Shown piece by piece: positions 46,201 to 61,200 of a stretch of DNA of 64,000 bases. Numbering within the stretch: position 1 is the stretch's first letter; every line of letters starts with the position of its first letter. Where the stretch lies: the NCBI GenBank assembly GCA_963402885.1, contig OY727096.1, positions 10,893,820-10,957,819 of the forward strand, in the 5' to 3' direction. This DNA comes from Antedon bifida (lineage: Eukaryota > Echinodermata > Crinoidea > Comatulida > Antedonidae). The translations under genes were made by a program, and so were the position numbers. The notes below the pieces were generated by a model. It searched no databases. It was not told the origin of the DNA and saw only the letters and a list, made by a program, of their open reading frames with translations.

Positions 46201-49200
46201 GTGGTGGAGGAAGTGGAAGATCTGTAAAAAAGATGCAATCAGTTTATAACAATGTATTAATAATAATTTAATTTAGACATAACATGGAAATGGTGAAATG
46301 GGATTACATTGACAATTCTTAATACTAGGGTATAGATGTGACTTTATAATGCAAACATCACTAAGCAAAGTTTATTTGCCAAATTGAAACATGAATTAAT
46401 GAAAAATAATAAATAATTCTAGAAAATATTATGAGAAAAATTGTAAAAGTAAATTGAAAAATTGTCACAGAATATTTCATTCATAAAAAATAAAAATTTA
46501 ATTACAACATTGGAATACAGCATTATTAAAACTATAGCAAAGGAATAGAAAGTATGAACAAAATCAATGAGAATAAATGTACTACCCTGTAGTCAATAAA
46601 AAGTAAGATAATGAATTATCAATGTAAAAAGACTGCTTTCAATTAATAATACTGAACAGTATAGTTTTCAGCAATTGTAGACAATGGTATGAGAACCAGG
46701 AAGAAGCCCAATAGATTCTACAATCATTCTACTAATAGACATTTAATTATTTCTTAAGCAGAAAGTCTGTATTAAAGTAAGATAATAAATTATTTCACAC
46801 GAAAAAAAGGAATTTATAGCAAATTCAAATTAATAGCTGGGAAAAATTTAGTTTTATTTGGTGAATGCAAGTGAATGTGACATTATAAAATGATAAATCT
46901 GTGACAATGAATGCAGGTGAAATTGTTTTATTATTTTGACACTGATTGCCATTGCAAGATATAACCAGCATTAAATACTCGCTTAGTAGCTGTTAAAAAA
47001 AAGAGCAATGAGTTAAATGGTAACACTTATTAAAATAAATTAAATGAAACACTTGTGTTTGTGTTTATGAATAAAGACATCTGTTTTTCACAACAGAAAT
47101 AAAGAATAATTCATGAACATACTTATTTCCTAAAAGGACATAATTTGTTTTAAATTTAGAGGGCACTTTGACGAGTACATGGACATAACTAAAGCTAACT
47201 GCTACCTTGATTTAGAAAAATATTATTTAGAGGGTTAGGTTAAAGATCTTCTGATTCATTAATTATGTTTTTCGTTTATATGCCTTAACATGTTGCCAAC
47301 AAAGTTCTAGGAAAAATATATGCTTGTGATAATGGCTAGGTATAGATTCAAGCCCAAGGAAGCAGCTTACAAGTCATGGTCTTACACAAACATTATTAAA
47401 AAATCTGTACATTTTCCAATAAATTTCAGTATACCTTGGATGGACTAACATGTAAATGTAAAGTTGAAAAGAATGTCACCAAGCATGTAACTACAGTATA
47501 TCATTTCTTGCCTGTTCAAGAAAGTCTTGCTCACATGCAGCTTATTGAGCTTATTCATATTAAATGTGTGAGGTATATGAATGTGTGAGGTAGATGAGTG
47601 TGTGAATTCACACTAATTTTCTATACTTCGGTTAATGCTTTTAAAATACTATGTGTATTATTATTGTTAATCTATTGGTTATTCTTTATAGATAGACACA
47701 TTCCACATCTGTGTGGTGTTTTTAGAACAGTACAAATTTAACAGCAATACAAAGTAAATAACCCATGCTTGCTAAAATAAGGTTGAAGCAATGGTATTGT
47801 TTTAAACAAACATGGGTAAAGGGCCACAGACAGACTTGAACCTCTAGGTCATGCGGTTGTAAAATATTAAAAACATGTAACTGCCTAGCTACAATGCCAA
47901 TACAACTTATGAAGACAACTGACAAAGGAACAGGAAAACACTAACTACTACTACCAATTACCATCAACCAATTTAAATGTTAGAGTTAAATGATTTCTTA
48001 ATAATATAAAAGAAATTTCCAAATGAAGATAATTTTTAAAATGTGATAGTTAGTAAACTAGTAGATATTAATATAGCATATATAGAGATATTAATAAATC
48101 ATAAAACCAAAAACCTACCATTAATATCAATATGTATCACATGGTTAAGTGGAAAAATAAACATCATGTCCATCATGAAACAAATTAAATTATAAATAAA
48201 AATATTAATCCATAGTACCATGAATATGATTAAAGAAAGAAAGATTCACGAATGTCTATTTGTAAATGTTTGGTATTCAACACCTACATTCCTTGCATAT
48301 GTATTCTTTAAGCTTAGTTCCCACTTGGACACAGTTCACAATGAATAGGCATAATGCAAGCGAGTTGACCAATCACAAGCGATAGTTCGGATGATCCATC
48401 GTGTCATGATTGGTCAAATTGCTCGTGAGTTTATGTCTTTGCTTTGCGTCTAAGTAAGAAGCAAGCATTAAGCACATCATTTAAAGCAGATTTCGTTCTG
48501 ACTATCGAATTGACATTCTAGTTGTTTACATAAACTAAAGTAAATAATATTTCCTTACATTGTATTAGGCCTATTAAAAAAAAGATGTTTCTTAACCCTT
48601 TCCATTCAGTCCCAACTACCATTGACTTGAGGCTTTATATACATATATTACTAGACTTAGCAATTTAATTTATCTAAATTAAGGGAAACAATTCCTCTAT
48701 GACACTCTCTATGATTTAAATTGAGGGCAGCAATGCGAGAAAAACTAAATGAGATGTACAGAGTGTTCGTACAACAAGCCTCACCAAAGGGTTATACAGG
48801 GCGTTGTAATGATACCATATAACTGGAAAGGGTTAACACGCTATGTCAATATTTTAGCCAAAGAGAAAATTAATTCAACTATGTGTAGTGGTGATTGTCT
48901 GTACTGTGTTCATAAAGAGCATAACAAATATTCCTGTCAAATAATGGATTGAAAATGAAAGAATTGTCATCTAATAGTTGTTTATGTATGTTTCACAGAA
49001 TGAATACTTATGTTTTGTGAAAGTGACTTTGAATAATAAATCTTAAAATGGAGAAAGATCATAGGAGTTTTAAGTTTAGTTAAAGTGTAGTTCATAACAC
49101 ATAAATTAACTTCATACTCAAATCAAAACCGACTGAAAAAAAGTGTATATACAAAACATTGACACATATAAATCATACCGTCTGGTGCGCTTCCTGAAGG

Positions 49201-52200
49201 AGGGGGAGGTGGTGGAAGTGGTATGTCTCCAAAACCTTCCATTCCATTAGTTATCACACCATCTGACCCTATTCCACCTGAACCTGTTCCACCTGAACCT
49301 GTTCCACCTGAACCTGTTCCACCTGAACCTGTTCCACCTGAACCTGTTCCACCTCCTCCTCCCCCTGCATGTCCTCTTTGCATAGATTCGACTGCTGCTG
49401 CTGCTTCAGCTGTTGCTAAGGCATGCTTCAGTAAATTGATTTCTTTATTAGCTTCCTCATTGTGGAACTAGTGATCAAAAAAGTGAATTATTTAAGAATA
49501 GTGGTGAAAGAAACATGTGTATGTGTGTCTTATGCATTTAAGGATTGAAGTATCCAAGCTAATAGCAATCTTCTGATTTTCCATGAGCTAGGACCTACAC
49601 ATATTATGTCATCGGTTGTTGTCTACACCTAGAATCGGCAAAAATGGGTTTCGAGAAATCAAAAGAAAAAGCACATCCTAATGTCCTTGCATCTTCACTA
49701 CAAATTAACATGATGTAACTAGTTGATGTAACATTTTTATTAAATTTGAGTTACATTTTTAAACAATCAGTAAGCAATAGAGTTGTTATGTCTACCCATT
49801 CTCTTTACCTTAACCTCATGTAATTCTTTGGATGTTGTCTGTAACATTATCTGTAGATCTGCAATCTTAGCAAGGCAATCATCCTCTGTCTGTTGTAATT
49901 TCTCACTGAGCTGTATATCATAAACAAAAATATCATGAAAATGTGTATATTTGTAGATTACAAGGTACAATGTTTGACAGACAAGCATCACATTGCAGTA
50001 TCATGATCAAGAAGCCATTAGAAAAATTCCCTTTTAGTGTGCTGTGCAGATAGGTATATTGTTACAACAATGTTAACTTGTAAGATTTAAGTACATGTAC
50101 ATTAGAGTACACTAAAAGGTGTCTAAACCTAGCCAAAGGCACCTTCTACAACTTATACAATATCAAACCTCAGTCTCATGGTGCTCTCATGGTGCCCTCA
50201 CTTTTAGGCTACTGAATTGACCTTATCTACAAGAAAATAATTACCCGATACAAATGATCCTCAAGTTCATTCACACGTTCCAATGCAGCTGTTTTTGTTT
50301 CAGAATCTTCCATTAAACTACTGACATCAAAGTGATTGTCCAAGTACGCTTGTATCTGTACCTGAAGACGATCACTTTCTGTATTTCGTAATTTCTGTAA
50401 GTAAACAAGTTGGAGACTAATTAAAAAATGTTTTCAAATAAGGCTCAGGTGAATGAAACATTTTTAAAACAGGTGTAAAATTCTGGAATTGTGCATTCTG
50501 GATCTTGTTCACATAGGCAGGCGATGATGGTGATAATTGTAATGATGTTAGTATTCTTCTTCTAGTATCATATCTGGTTGCAGACGTTGGCCATTGTTCT
50601 CCAGTTATATGCAATTTTAATGAACTTGGTGGTGAGCTGTGTGTTAGAATGTGGAAAGAGAATCATTGACGACCAAGAATTCTTCTTTTTCCTTTTACTT
50701 TTCTGCATAGTGTCAGCAGTTGTAATGGCCCTTACCAATTTCATATTAGTATTCATTTTAATTCTAAACACAGATTATATGAATACTGTACCTCTAAATA
50801 ATTCTCAAGACCCAACTTGGTAAATTCGTACTGCAGATGAGATCGGAAATTCATATCATCAACTGAATGCACTACAATGTTGATAAACTGCATGCAAGCA
50901 ACCTGCAAGGAAATGGAATACATACAATTTAAATTTGAATCTAAGAACACTTGGCAGCCAGAGTTCAGAGTCACCATAAATGCTGAGATAGACTAATAAA
51001 CCGGAATAATAATAAGTTATTAACATCGGGCTGAAACGTATGATACACCTCAAGTTTCTTTACCCCTTTTCAGACACCTTTTATAATCCCACCAATCCAT
51101 AACAACTAGATTAATGGAGAATCTCATTATCACTAATCCCATAATATTGATATACTGATTTATTAGATTAAATACAAGTTATTAATATAAATTAATGTAA
51201 TTGAATTTCTTACCATAAAATCAATACTCGTTTCTTCATAATTCTTAAAATATTCAAATAGACGCTCAAAACGTTTTCTTTCCCGGCAAACCTAGGAAAA
51301 AAATTATTTCTCAGATTTATATATATAAATAATTATAGGCAGTTTCATGACATATTGATTTTAAAGTCAGCAAGGTATTTTCATGCTGTAAATGAAAAAT
51401 GTGAGGCAAGCTAATGTCTATTTAATGGTACACAGAATCTAGTTTCATCAAAATTCATATTTATATGAATTTTTAAATGGCATGTCTTTAATTGTGAGAT
51501 ACACGATGGCAATGAAACGTCTTGGCATACATTGTATGTCTTTAATTGTGAGATACATGAGATGCCAATGACACTGGCACACATAGTATTAAAATACCAT
51601 GAATTGCATGAGATATAATAGATGCCAATGACACTGGTATACATTGTATGTCTTGAATTGTCAAATTTGGCAATGCTGATGTTACCTGCATAATCATGGC
51701 ATGATATAATATCATGGCAAGATATATTTGAGATATAAATGCAAGATATAATCTAGAAGTTGATGTTGACATTGTCACATGTTTTGAATAAAATTGAGAT
51801 AAAAGAGAGTACATTATGATGATAGCACTCATAGTTTGTATGTCATGTCACAGAAAATGGTACTGTATTACAAGATGTAAAGATGATGCAGACTAACAAA
51901 TGACGCATTGATGTACTCACGATATTGAGAACAGCTCATATTATGCCTCCAACTGTGATATCAAGACATTTGAGTTAAATGTAGACATCACCTAAGTTAA
52001 TATAAACACCTGTTGGGTACTCAAAAGGACAGTGACATTATTTGGAAAATGTAAACAACATACCACATTAAAATTATCAAAAGCACTCAAAATTATTTCA
52101 TGGCCTCCTTGTACCAGACACACTGCTGCTAACAACTCCAGTACTAATGCCTTTGTTCTGAAATATAAAAATTAATTTTAAAAAATTAATCATTAGTAAT

Positions 52201-55200
52201 ATATCAACACATAAATAATTGAATTAATAATCAGTCAATCTTTCAGTCAGTTAATCAATCATGTCAATACATAAATTATCAATCAATTGATCTATAATCA
52301 ATCAATCAATATTGAAAGGAAGAAATTGAGTGACTTTCTACTAAAATTAGATCAAAAGGATAATAAAAAGTGCCAACTACAATAACATCAATGGACACAT
52401 ACTTTTGATTTTGAAGTCAATATCATAAGTTAATTTAAAAATAAATTTCATCATTAATTTCTGATGATGTGAAAATTAAAGAGGTCATAAATGATATTAA
52501 AAACAGCTTTTAATATTCAAATGAGTAAATAATATTATTGGATGATTTATAATTATGGACATTTGTATAGTACTTTTGGAACCAAAATGTCAGCTTAAAA
52601 GACGATAAAAATGTAAAAAGAAGATGAATTGTTAACGATTTTATTGAAGTAACATTCTCAGAAAAAAACATATGAATCATGACTTAACATCAGTAACTAG
52701 TTTTATTTGTTTAATTGTTAAGTTTTGTTTTAAAATACTAATAATAATAATAATTAATTTGCAAGACAATTTTCACATAGACAATTCCTTAAACACAATT
52801 AAAGATTATACATTTGTTTAAATTGATAAATCCAAAACTATAAACATACCTTGGACTGTGGTGATTTAAACTGAGGGCTATTACATTTATACATTGATTA
52901 TGATTAATAACCATATTGAAACCATACTGAAAAACAAAAAAAACAGTTGACAAATTATATTCATAAAATAAAATATATGTCATATAACACACTCATTGTA
53001 TTTATTTTTTGGGCCAAGATCTGTCAATTAGTCTGACATTCATCTGAGTGGTGGATGAAACTAAGCCAGAACTGTTTAAAGCATCTTGGTTGGTCCTCGT
53101 TGACCAATGGCTTCTTTCGTCCAGTGCCACCTTAACCAGAGGAGAGGCATAAAATACAGATACTAGATGCAGCGCTACTGTAAAACGCCTGATATTTCTA
53201 GATGGTCTCCCATTCAAGTGCTAACCAGACCCAAAATTGCTTAACTTTGTGTTTCAACGTAGTAAGGCCGTATTCACACTAATGATGCTGGAAATACAAT
53301 GTAATGGTACAAATAATGGCATGAGGTGAAATATACACCTACTGTAGTGTTTTATGTCAACAAATGACCAAACAATCTCGGGACTAGCAAGGCTAACATG
53401 CCTAAGACTAGCCTAATAGAACCAGGGCTAGGCCCAGCTACTAAGGCCAGAAAGGCAGCGATACCATTAAGAAACTTTGACAGGCAACTGGAACTCATCT
53501 ACGCTAATTCAACGTCTTGCAGAGATTAATTAATCAAAATAGATAAAATATCAAATGAACAAGAAATAATTTAAGCAGTTGAAGCTATATTGTGACCTTT
53601 ATTCAATCCCACATTGGATTCTATGTTTTTTAGGTCAATATAAATTACCATGTCATTCTGATTTTTAATAATCTACTAAAAATAAACTTGTGGAGAGTGC
53701 AGAAAGTAATATTGTTTTCAATTTAAGATCTGGTAAAACAGAATACTGAAAGCATATCACCATTTATAATACGCTCTATATACATTTTTACATTCTTTTT
53801 ACTCCACTCTCCATTAATTGGACACTGCTTGGCAAACAATTAACGTTTTCTTGTTAGTACTGTTATAAGTACATTGACATTTATAGCCTGGCATTTTATT
53901 AGAACAAATATAGCACTCGGGATATTACTGAGCCTACTAATCGGATACCTGCCTGAACTTTAGGCAAAATGAAACAGAATACACTTCCATAGCATGTCTC
54001 GTTTCTGATTTGATTTATATTAGCCTGTTATTATTCTGTTACTTTCAAATCACATACAAAATAACCCTTTGTCTATTACATAATGAGATCTACTTTGAGT
54101 TAAATGCTACACTACAAATTGTAAAACCCAATGAGATTGTGGGATTTACCAAATGGGATCTTGGGATACCATGCAAATGAAAAAAAAGACTGTTAACCTC
54201 TTTACCTGAAAGTTCATAATGGCTCTTAAGCACATGATGCAAACATGGACGTCATCCCGTGTGATTGATAGGTTGGGTGCGCTATAACTTTTTTTCGATT
54301 GCTTTAGTGATTTTGAATGTTTGAGTTGATTTGAACTCCTCGTTCTGGATAATATTTCCTCTCTTTCCTCAAAACTGTAAAGAAATAAATATACAGTAAT
54401 TATTAAACTAAATTAGTGTCAACTGTAGATTGGTGATTAATATGTTTGCATCCATCCATGCTTCAAATGATCGCTATGGCCAGTACCATTATTATTGGCA
54501 AGACAAACAAAGGTACAACTCGAGAAGTACCCATCCTGTAGCTGAAAAGTTACAGTAACATGCTATTTGTTATGTGCTGACATTTTAAGTACAGATTTGA
54601 CACATAAGGGAAGAAAAAGGAAGCAAAATAGGAAGCAAAAGCATGTAAATTATTTCTGGATTCTATTAAAATAACCATCATTTCATGCCTTGTATTATTT
54701 ACTTTTTTCTAAAATAATTAATGCTGCCTAGTTAATTCTAGGCCATTTTAATTTATTATAAACTTAATTGTCATGTTTTTTTTCCTTAATCTGTATCTGA
54801 AGTGGTTGGAATATCATAATCTATTTTCAGTGTACAGTACCTTTACTGAATGGTACCAGTACGTTATGTTATCACCATATTTAATTTGAAATTTTCACAT
54901 TTGAAGCTGAAGTGATAATCAGTAACAATTTTGTAATGTAAATGCATGGATTCAGGATAATCAAGAATCTAGGTTATGATTTCCTAGAGGGTGATTAAAC
55001 TTGTTAAAAACAAAACCTAAAACAATATAGTAATAATAGTAATATGATTCAGTTCTCTGTTATGCAATTAAGAAATATTTGCCAACTAAAGCAGTATGTC
55101 TACAACGTAAAAGCCTGATGATTAACTAGAAGACTATGAAAGAAAAGGAAATGTCTAGTTCAATTCTAAACTTCTACTTAAGAATAATTTTTCCTTTGTG

Positions 55201-58200
55201 AGTACAAAGAATGAGTTTCAGTTTCCAAACAAAGCATTACTTTTTTCAATCACTGCATGAAAAAGAAAGTAAAGACAGCATTATATTGTATATTTTTATA
55301 TTTAATAATTAATATTTCAAACACTATTATTACATTTTTGTTCAAAATTTGAAAGTATATAATGCGCTGTAGAAGGTAAAACTACCTGTAAAGTTCTTAA
55401 AGGTCTGTCGTGGCTAAAATGTGAGCAACAAATGTTTACATAACCTAGTCTAGACATCAATTAAAGATGGAAGAGTTTTACTTGCTGAATAGGGATAACA
55501 TCTATTCAGTCTGACTGTCCTAATAAACTTGGATAGCAATTATCTCCATCCCTGTTTTGCACAGCCACCACACTTTTCTTATATTCCAATCCTTTGTTAT
55601 TTTATACTGACATGGTTTATCATTTATAAAAGAGTGATCTCACAGGAATTTTAAAATCATTAATTGTAACTGTTGCCTACTAAATGAAAATCTGATTACC
55701 TAGTAATAAAATGTATCTAAAAATACAACTAAACTTTCATTTTTGTTTTTGTAAACCTTATTCACATTTTTATAGATTTTTGGCAAGTTGACAAACATTG
55801 CATCATGAACAATTCTAGCTAAAAACAAAATGTGGTTTATGACAGGAACAATCATGAATACTATGACAAATATGGTAGAAAAGGGATACTATCTGTGGGT
55901 GTATCACCTATCATTATTACGTTTTTGTGGTTTCCTGTTAAAAAATCAGTGTCTTTACAGTTCTACTGATCCATACATGTAAGACATGAGACAATAATTG
56001 TTGATGACCCTTTACTGTGTTCTACAGAATCTGAATTAGATGTCCTGAAAGTCGAATAAATAAAATGAAATTGGATTGATAAAAAGTATAATATATTTTA
56101 CATTTTTATACAGTAGATTATATACATCTTACTATGAGTCAGGCCTTGCTTTAATTTTCCATTATTTCTAAATTGTAAGAACACTGCTTTTGTGGAGGAG
56201 TGTAAGTGTGCACATTTTATTGAAGTTACAACAATATCTACCATCTGAGTATACAGTACAGTAGTAATAACAGTTCAACAATATTCATATATCATGAATT
56301 TTATTTACATTTTAAAACTAAATAAATAAACTTGAAAGATATAAATTGTCAATGTTCAATCAGATCAATTGACGTTTAATACTATCATTAGCTACTCTAA
56401 GATAACTAAGCAGTTTCCTTGTAGTATAAATTTAGAAACAATATCCTGTGATTAGGCAGATGTAATTGGCATCAGATGGGGTCTAAACATTGACAAGTGG
56501 TATATTCTGTAACCAACATTACTCATGAAAGAATTTCATTTTAATAATTTACGTCTTTTTTTTTTCAGAATAGGATATGAGGATAAAATATTCTCATAAT
56601 AGTAAATTAAACTGAATGTTTCATCATTTTTGCTGTAGTATGTGCAATATCAAGTTTCAAGTTTCTTTTATTTATATCACTGTCACAGCTGAAGCTGAAT
56701 TACTGTGTATTTACATTAAAATGTATAAACGCTAAAAGTATTTAAAAATGGTAAAAATTATACATTCAAGAAACAAACAGAAAAAACAGAAACAAATAAA
56801 AAGCACAAATACAAATTTGATAAAATGGCATCATAGCTGGATCCAGGATTTTAAAAGAAGGGATCGCCTAAAAAAAATAAATTATAAAATGAAGTGCTGA
56901 ACTTAACCTACTGTTCTACTTCCCCATGCCCCTGTCTACGTCATATAGGAGGAGGGGTTGTTTTGGTGTTTCCCCTTAAAACATTTCCTAAAAAGTCTGT
57001 ATTAATTACACTATTTAAAAAGGCGAGAAGCCTCAGGTAAAATGAATAGTACAGAACAGAAAGTATGTCCCTTATGTTGTAAATAATGGTTGTAAAGTTA
57101 TAGACCTGGTGTAAAGGATCCAAAAATACAGCACAGTATCAGTACTTTTTAGGGAAAATGATTACAAATACTAACAAGGAAACAAGACAATTAAAAAAAC
57201 AAATTGATTATGAAGCAGGAAGAAATATTAATTGGACATTAACATGAAATGAATAATACAAATAAGTATATAGAAGTGAAAATACAATATCAAAGTAGGC
57301 CTAGCTACTGTAAACTGTTTTAGTTTGTCAAGATTTGTCAATTACTTTTATTATAATTGTTAATGTGCTCCACTGAACCACTTTGGAAATCAATGCTTTA
57401 CCACTTGAAAGTGAAAGACAGAATGAATAAATAAATAAATAAATAAATAAGTAAAGAACGAACCTCAAATTACTAATTCAATTTAAAATGTTGTCATTCA
57501 ACTTAGTAATCTTAGTAGGATATCTCACAAATACCTTTCAAAATGGATTATTTATGCTCAATATATTGTTGGTTTACAATGTTAATAAAGACATAAGAAT
57601 GTTATACTTAGTAATACATATATTTATATAAATTGAATTGCTGGTGCAAAAAACACATGGTAACATTGACAATTAAGTTACATAGCTATACTGCTGGACC
57701 AAAGAAAATGAAATATGTTTTGTTAAAAGTGATTACATAACAATTAAATAAATGCTGGGAGAGGGGAGAGAAAAGTACAGACAAGTCATAAGTCATTCCA
57801 ATTAAACAAATATGTAATTTAGAAATAAGGAAATCAGATATATTACAATACAGCAAAAATTAAGTATGAAACTGAAAGTGAATGAAATAATATGGACACA
57901 GGATGAAACAAAACCAGTAGCATATCCAGGGTGAGTGGGATCATAGGAAACTTCAAAAGGGGAACATGTCACAAGGGCTAAAAGTAGATTTGAAGGCCTT
58001 TTATCTAAGCACCAACTTAAGAAGCTTTTTTTTTTAGCATCCTACTGAGATCTTATGACCATACAAGAATAGCATAAGCATTTTGAACTACATTGCCCGC
58101 ACCCTGCATACGCCCCTGACACGCTTTTGACAGAAAGTATATAAAAAGAACTTGGCATAAAATAAACTACATTGTGAATTATACTGTAACCTTGTGTCTA

Positions 58201-61200
58201 TATCCGCTATGTTACACTGTGAGAAAAACCGGTGTTGGAGTTTCCTATGTAAATAAATAGTAAATTAATTTTATGAAGTGCTTCCTTTGTTTAGTTGTAA
58301 GAGAAAATCTGAAAACGAAAGTTCAAGTGGAAAAAAAGAGTATCAATCAGGTGGCTGGGTTCCATAATGATTAATGAATGAAAATAACCAAGTAGTTAAA
58401 AAAGGAAATAGTAAAAGTTGTAATGAAAATGCTAACAATTGAACATTGTTTTTAGCAGTAGTGGGTAGTGGAATGCTACACAATTGAACATTGTTTTAGC
58501 TGTAGTGGGTAGTGAAATTCTACACAATTTAATGTTGTTTTTTTAAGTAGTGTGTAAATTGCCTGTTTCTCATTTTAGACCCAAAGTTTGCTGGTAACTT
58601 ATAACCAGGTTTGCATAGTGTGAAGAAAATGTTCTGTTTTTCCGTGTGAAATCTTGGGAGAAATACACACTGAGAGGCCTATTCCGAGATGTCCCGAGTT
58701 GTTACTGTGCGCGCATTTATTACTGTTACTGTTCTAGTAGCCATCTTCTTCTGATGAAAGATGGCTGTCATTGACGAATACACTTAGTATCAGTTGACTT
58801 CACTGATGGTGCTCGAGATCCACGTTTATACCATGATATTGCTGGTATTAAACTGGCCATTCATAGTAATCAAATAGGACACAACTATGCTTTCATCCCA
58901 AGATTTTTCACTGTTTGTATATGCGTGTATGATAACAATTTATGCAGATGGGAAAAGGGTATAATGCATTACTGCACAATACTGCACTTTACTTAGACAG
59001 CATTTTGTAACATTATACTTTATGGTTTTATTGTCAATATAGTTGTTTTCAATAATAAAGCGATGACATGGATTTTCCTTTTTTACTCTAGTTGATTAGT
59101 TCATAGTAATGAAGTTTCAGTTATTGGCACAGATTACAGAAAAATGTATTTAAAACTTACGTCATTGCTTTATTCAGCCACTGGAGGTATTCCACTAATA
59201 CATCTAGACCTAAATTATCTTGGTTAAGAAATTCTCGAACCCACCTAAATAGAATAAGGTTTGAAATAGTTTAAATATATGTGTCAAACAGGAATCCTTT
59301 TTTTTTCTTAACATTGTGAATATCTGTGCTTAGTGGTTAAAACTGTCCATAAAACTGGATATAATATGTCAAACTGTTGAGAATGTAAAACTGTTGTGCA
59401 GGAACTGCTGAGTGGTTAAAGCATATAAAAAACGTAGATTAACTGATCTGAGTAAAACCTGCCTGTGTGCTGCTTTCATACAGATACACTTCTAGAATCT
59501 CTTACACAAAAATAAATACACCAGCTTCTACCAAAACTTCACAGATCTACACGTAAGATATTTTCACAAGACACAAACATTTCTTCAATACTAGTATAAT
59601 CTTGTGTACATTTTTATTTCATCATAAAACAACAGATTGTAAAATTTGTGAACTCCTGATTTCTCTTTTGAACTTACTGAATGTTATTAGTTCGTAGTGA
59701 AATTTCAAGATCACGCAAGTTTTGAGTTGAAGCATCAAACATCTTTTTCCTTTGTCTCTGTGAAAAACAAAAGTTAACATTATTTTAAATATAAGGATAT
59801 ATATAATCATAAATTATTAAACAAAACAATACAAAACAACACCACTGTACAGTAGAGGAATGTACACTGTTGTAATATTATTTCAATTTTAATGTAACCA
59901 TTTATTAATTAAACTTTTATTTTTGTTTAATTTATTTTGTCTTGCAAGATCAAATTGCCAATTTAAACAATAAACTACTTTTTATCAATACAATCAATAA
60001 CATGTACATCAATATACTTCACATTATAATTGTTTTGTTGATATATACTTATTGTCAAATGTGTATACAGTTTATGTTTTAAGTTGGTAATTTCTAGTGA
60101 GGTGTTGCCAGTTCATACTTGTGATTAATGGAAGGAAATTCTCATTATATCAGTACATAAAAATACAACAACAATGATTCATAAATCACATACATTGCAT
60201 GCACAGTGTATTAATACATTGCAAAACATTACAATATTCACTTTAGAATGGATACTCTAGACATTTACTACTCTAAACAAGTTTGTTTGTTGCTCTACCT
60301 AAGCTATGTTTTCTTATTTTTCTCATTTGCTCAGTCCGACAAGTAGCTTTCATGTGCACATTAAGTTTATGATTGGCTACCTACAATTTTACCATTATGA
60401 TAGTACAGTAGCTTGGCAGTTTTATGGCCTCCTTTTATAGCAAATATTTTGTTTGTTAGGAAAAATATGATGATGAACTATATACTATAGCAATATAAAT
60501 AAGAGAGAATGATTTGTATCGGTGGTCATTTAAGAATAAACAAATCTGCTACAGTTAACTTAAAGTACTGGCACTGTCACACTCTTTGAACACCAGTCAC
60601 TTCTATATGAATCAACTGGTTTTATCCTAATTAACATATTTTTATTTTTATTCAACAATATTTCCCAGCCAGCGGAAGCTGATTTTGAGGGGCCCTCAAC
60701 AGTACAAGTGACATAAAAACTTTACAAGTAAAAAATATATTACAATAGTATATATAAATGTAAATTGAAAGGCAAAAATGTAAAAAGGTTAGGAAGATAA
60801 AAATTTAAAATATGTCATTATTAGGCATACAATTCTTTATTTACCGGTACTTTTAAAATTTAAAAAAGTATTGCAATTTCTAATTGATATCATAATCAAT
60901 CACAATTGTCAGTCCATTGATGTGTTGCTTCTTGAAAATCTAATTTTATTAAATTATATGACAACATGCTTCATAATAATATAAACTAGAGCAGAATCAT
61001 CCTTTAGGACACGCTCCTTATTAAGGAGACAATTTCCCATGCAACAAACATGAGAAAATATATGTTTAACGCTATCAAACGTCGATGGGTCTTGAAGTTG
61101 TCCCCTTAATAGGAGTTTTATTGCAAAGATAACTTGCTTGCATATTATTCTACAGTATGTCTATATGTAGAAGGATAGCAGTACACTACAGTATGAATAA

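Noticed and set aside
46011..46238. Ser/Thr/Tyr-rich minus frame over the FH1 exon
   Set aside because: Wrong frame. The spliced phase gives the polyproline FH1 reading, consistent with both neighbouring exons.
49223..49471. Plus-strand PEPVPPEP repeat frame
   Set aside because: Antisense shadow of the FMNL GGTGS exon, which has correct splice sites and phase on the minus strand.
53180..53260. Functional 5S rRNA gene
   Set aside because: Only the internal-promoter and 3' parts are recognisable and both are diverged. The text continues into an unrelated body with an A-rich tail.
56650..56780. TTTCTTTTATTTATATCACTG..AGCTGAAGCTGAAT stretch, similar in style to 11705-11900 and 60640-60760
   Set aside because: It may be the 3' tail of a retroposon family, but the three stretches share only AT-rich words and I could not align them confidently.
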